A stretch of DNA of 64,000 bases from Allobosea sp. 117 (GTDB lineage: Bacteria > Pseudomonadota > Alphaproteobacteria > Rhizobiales > Xanthobacteraceae): NCBI RefSeq assembly GCF_000702305.1, contig NZ_JNLC01000010.1:928341-992340 (forward strand). Direction: 5' to 3'. Below, one piece after another: positions 62,486 to 64,000 of this stretch (position 1 is its first letter; each line of letters begins with the position of its first letter). The notes under the pieces are model-generated. The model ran no database searches and was not told the origin of the DNA. It saw only the letters and a program-made list of their open reading frames with translations. Made by a program: the position numbers and the translations under genes.

Positions 62486-64000
62486 ATGCTGAATCATCTT
62501 TCCGCTCTCCTGCTCGGCCGCCATGGCGATCCCGGACGGGTGTTCTCCGAGACGCCGGACGGGCAACGCATCACCTATGGCGATCTGGAGCGGCGCATCG
62601 CGCAATATGCCAATGCCCTCGTGGCGCTCGGCGTGAAGCCGGGGGACCGGGTGGCGCTGCAGGTGGAGAAGAGCCTCGAGGCAGTGTTCGCCTATCTCGG
62701 CACGGTGCGCGCAGGCGCGGTGTTCCTGCCGCTCAACACCGCCTATACGCCGGCCGAGATCGGCTATTTCCTCGGCGACGCCGAGCCCGTCCTGTTCGCC
62801 TGCGATCCGGCGCAGGCGGGAACGCTCGCGCCGGTGGCGCGCGAGGCGGGTGTGCGCCATCTGCTCACCCTCGACGGCGAGGGCCGCGGCTCGCTGGCGA
62901 AGGCGGCCGATGCGGCGGCGGAGACGTTCGCGGATGTCCCGCGCGGGTCGGACGACCTCGCCGCGCTGCTCTACACCTCGGGCACCACCGGCCGCTCCAA
63001 GGGCGCCATGCTCACCCACGGCAATCTCGCCTCCAATGCGCAGGCGCTCGCCGACATCTGGCGCTTCTCGCCCGATGACGTGCTGATCCATGCCCTGCCG
63101 ATCTTCCACACGCACGGCCTGTTCGTTGCCATCAACGTCACGCTGGTGGCCGGCGCGTCGATGGTCTTCCTGCCGAAGTTCGATCCCGAGCTGATCCTGA
63201 CGCTGCTGGCGCGCGCGACCGTACTGATGGGCGTGCCGACCTTCTACACGCGTCTCCTGAAGTCGCCGGGGCTCACGCCCGAGGCCTGCGCCCATATGCG
63301 GCTCTTCATCGCCGGCTCGGCGCCGCTGCTCGCCGAAACCCACCGCGAATGGAAGGCGAAGACCGGCCACGCCATCCTCGAGCGCTACGGCATGACCGAG
63401 ACCGGCATGATCACCTCCAACCCCTATGAGGGCGAACGCCGCGCCGGCACGGTCGGCTTTCCGCTGCCGGAGGTGAGCGTGCGCGTCGCCGACCCCGAGA
63501 ACGGGCGTGAGCTGATCGCCGGCGCCATCGGCATGATCGAGGTGAAGGGACCGAACGTCTTCAAGGGCTACTGGCGCATGCCGGAGAAGACCGCGAGCGA
63601 GTTCCGCGACGGCTGGTTCGTCACCGGCGACCTCGGGCTGATCGACGAGCGCGGCTATGTGCACATCGTCGGGCGCGGCAAGGATCTCGTGATCACCGGC
63701 GGCTACAACGTCTATCCGAAGGAGATCGAGAGCGAGATCGACGCGCTGGACGGCGTCGTCGAGAGCGCGGTGATCGGCCTGCCGCACGCCGATTTCGGCG
63801 AGGGCGTGACGGCGGTGGTGGTCGCCCGCTCCGACGCGGGGCTGGACGAGAAGGCGGTGATCGGCGCGCTGGAGGGGCGGCTCGCCCGCTACAAGCTGCC
63901 CAAGCGCGTCATCTTCGTCGACGACCTGCCGCGCAACACCATGGGCAAGGTGCAGAAGAACATCCTGCGCGAACAGTATAAAGGGATGTATGGGGCGTAG
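62486..64000 (+). CDS. matB: Malonyl-CoA synthetase (MatB-like acyl-CoA ligase)
   Basis: A 504-residue adenylate-forming ligase that would activate malonate (or methylmalonate) with CoA and ATP. The AMP-binding P-loop is LLYTSGTTGRSKGAMLTHGNL, A5 is ERYGMTETGMITSNPYEGERRAGTVGFPLP, A7 WFVTGDLG, A8 GRGKDLVITGGYNVYPKEIE, and the A10 lysine is in NTMGKVQKNIL. The stretch ALPIFHTHGLF is typical of MatB. It ends on the last base of the window with TAG. Partners such as malonyl-CoA decarboxylase (matA) or a malonate carrier may follow outside. It could supply malonyl-CoA for acetyl-CoA production or lipid synthesis. Confidence 0.88.
   Translation: MLNHLSALLLGRHGDPGRVFSETPDGQRITYGDLERRIAQYANALVALGVKPGDRVALQVEKSLEAVFAYLGTVRAGAVFLPLNTAYTPAEIGYFLGDAEPVLFACDPAQAGTLAPVAREAGVRHLLTLDGEGRGSLAKAADAAAETFADVPRGSDDLAALLYTSGTTGRSKGAMLTHGNLASNAQALADIWRFSPDDVLIHALPIFHTHGLFVAINVTLVAGASMVFLPKFDPELILTLLARATVLMGVPTFYTRLLKSPGLTPEACAHMRLFIAGSAPLLAETHREWKAKTGHAILERYGMTETGMITSNPYEGERRAGTVGFPLPEVSVRVADPENGRELIAGAIGMIEVKGPNVFKGYWRMPEKTASEFRDGWFVTGDLGLIDERGYVHIVGRGKDLVITGGYNVYPKEIESEIDALDGVVESAVIGLPHADFGEGVTAVVVARSDAGLDEKAVIGALEGRLARYKLPKRVIFVDDLPRNTMGKVQKNILREQYKGMYGA

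Noticed and set aside
1..64000. CRISPR arrays, insertion sequences, prophage and known defence genes
   Set aside because: No regularly spaced direct repeats, transposase motifs, phage structural genes or defence protein families were seen on either strand.

Overview
The window is high-GC DNA with strong third-position GC bias, SD-led genes and a set of palindromic intergenic repeats. It looks like chromosome from an alphaproteobacterium of the Hyphomicrobiales. The acetone carboxylase subunits would be 717, 776 and 169 residues, which I recall as the sizes in Xanthobacter, so Xanthobacteraceae (Xanthobacter/Ancylobacter/Starkeya type) is my best guess. That placement is an inference, not a database result.

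About 1.4-34.2 kb is one large exopolysaccharide (EPS) locus. It holds a complete Wzx/Wzy-type set: a WecA-like initiating phosphosugar transferase (13973), six glycosyltransferases, a flippase (2606), a polymerase-like membrane protein (17966), an ExoF-like export protein (26205) and an ExoP/Wzc-like tyrosine kinase (27529). It also makes GDP-fucose precursors (gmd, fcl) and carries decoration enzymes (pyruvyl transferase, acetyltransferase) and a secreted beta-helix protein. Two flanking blocks look like parts of an unusual deoxysugar pathway: 3,5-epimerase, DUF4910-type peptidase, SDR and class III aminotransferase at 5.4-9.8 kb, and C-methyltransferase, RfbF-like nucleotidyltransferase and PIG-L deacetylase at 31.4-34.2 kb. 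Two regulators sit inside the locus: a Crp/Fnr protein with a CRP-type recognition helix, and a LuxR protein whose receiver domain lacks the phospho-acceptor Asp. A perfect TGTGA-N6-TCACA site lies upstream of the LuxR gene.

The 34.2-45 kb part holds a gene-poor stretch with two repeats, then PlsC, a ferredoxin-reductase-like flavoprotein, a spermidine-synthase-like protein, a LysR regulator and an ydcSTUV-patD-like polyamine uptake and gamma-aminobutyraldehyde oxidation operon. Palindromic repeats lie between ydcS and ydcT and between ydcU and ydcV. An RND efflux pair (45.2-49.4 kb), a MarC protein and tRNA-Gly(CCC) follow.

The 50.4-64 kb part is catabolic. A GMC oxidoreductase is divergent from a LysR gene. 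The minus-strand operon acxR / acxA-acxB-acxC-scoA-scoB-small ORF would carboxylate acetone to acetoacetate and activate it to acetoacetyl-CoA. A good -24/-12 sigma-54 promoter and CGTCCG/CGGACG dyads precede acxA and fit control by the sigma-54 activator AcxR. A malonyl-CoA synthetase gene (matB) ends the window. No CRISPR array, insertion sequence, prophage or rRNA was seen.
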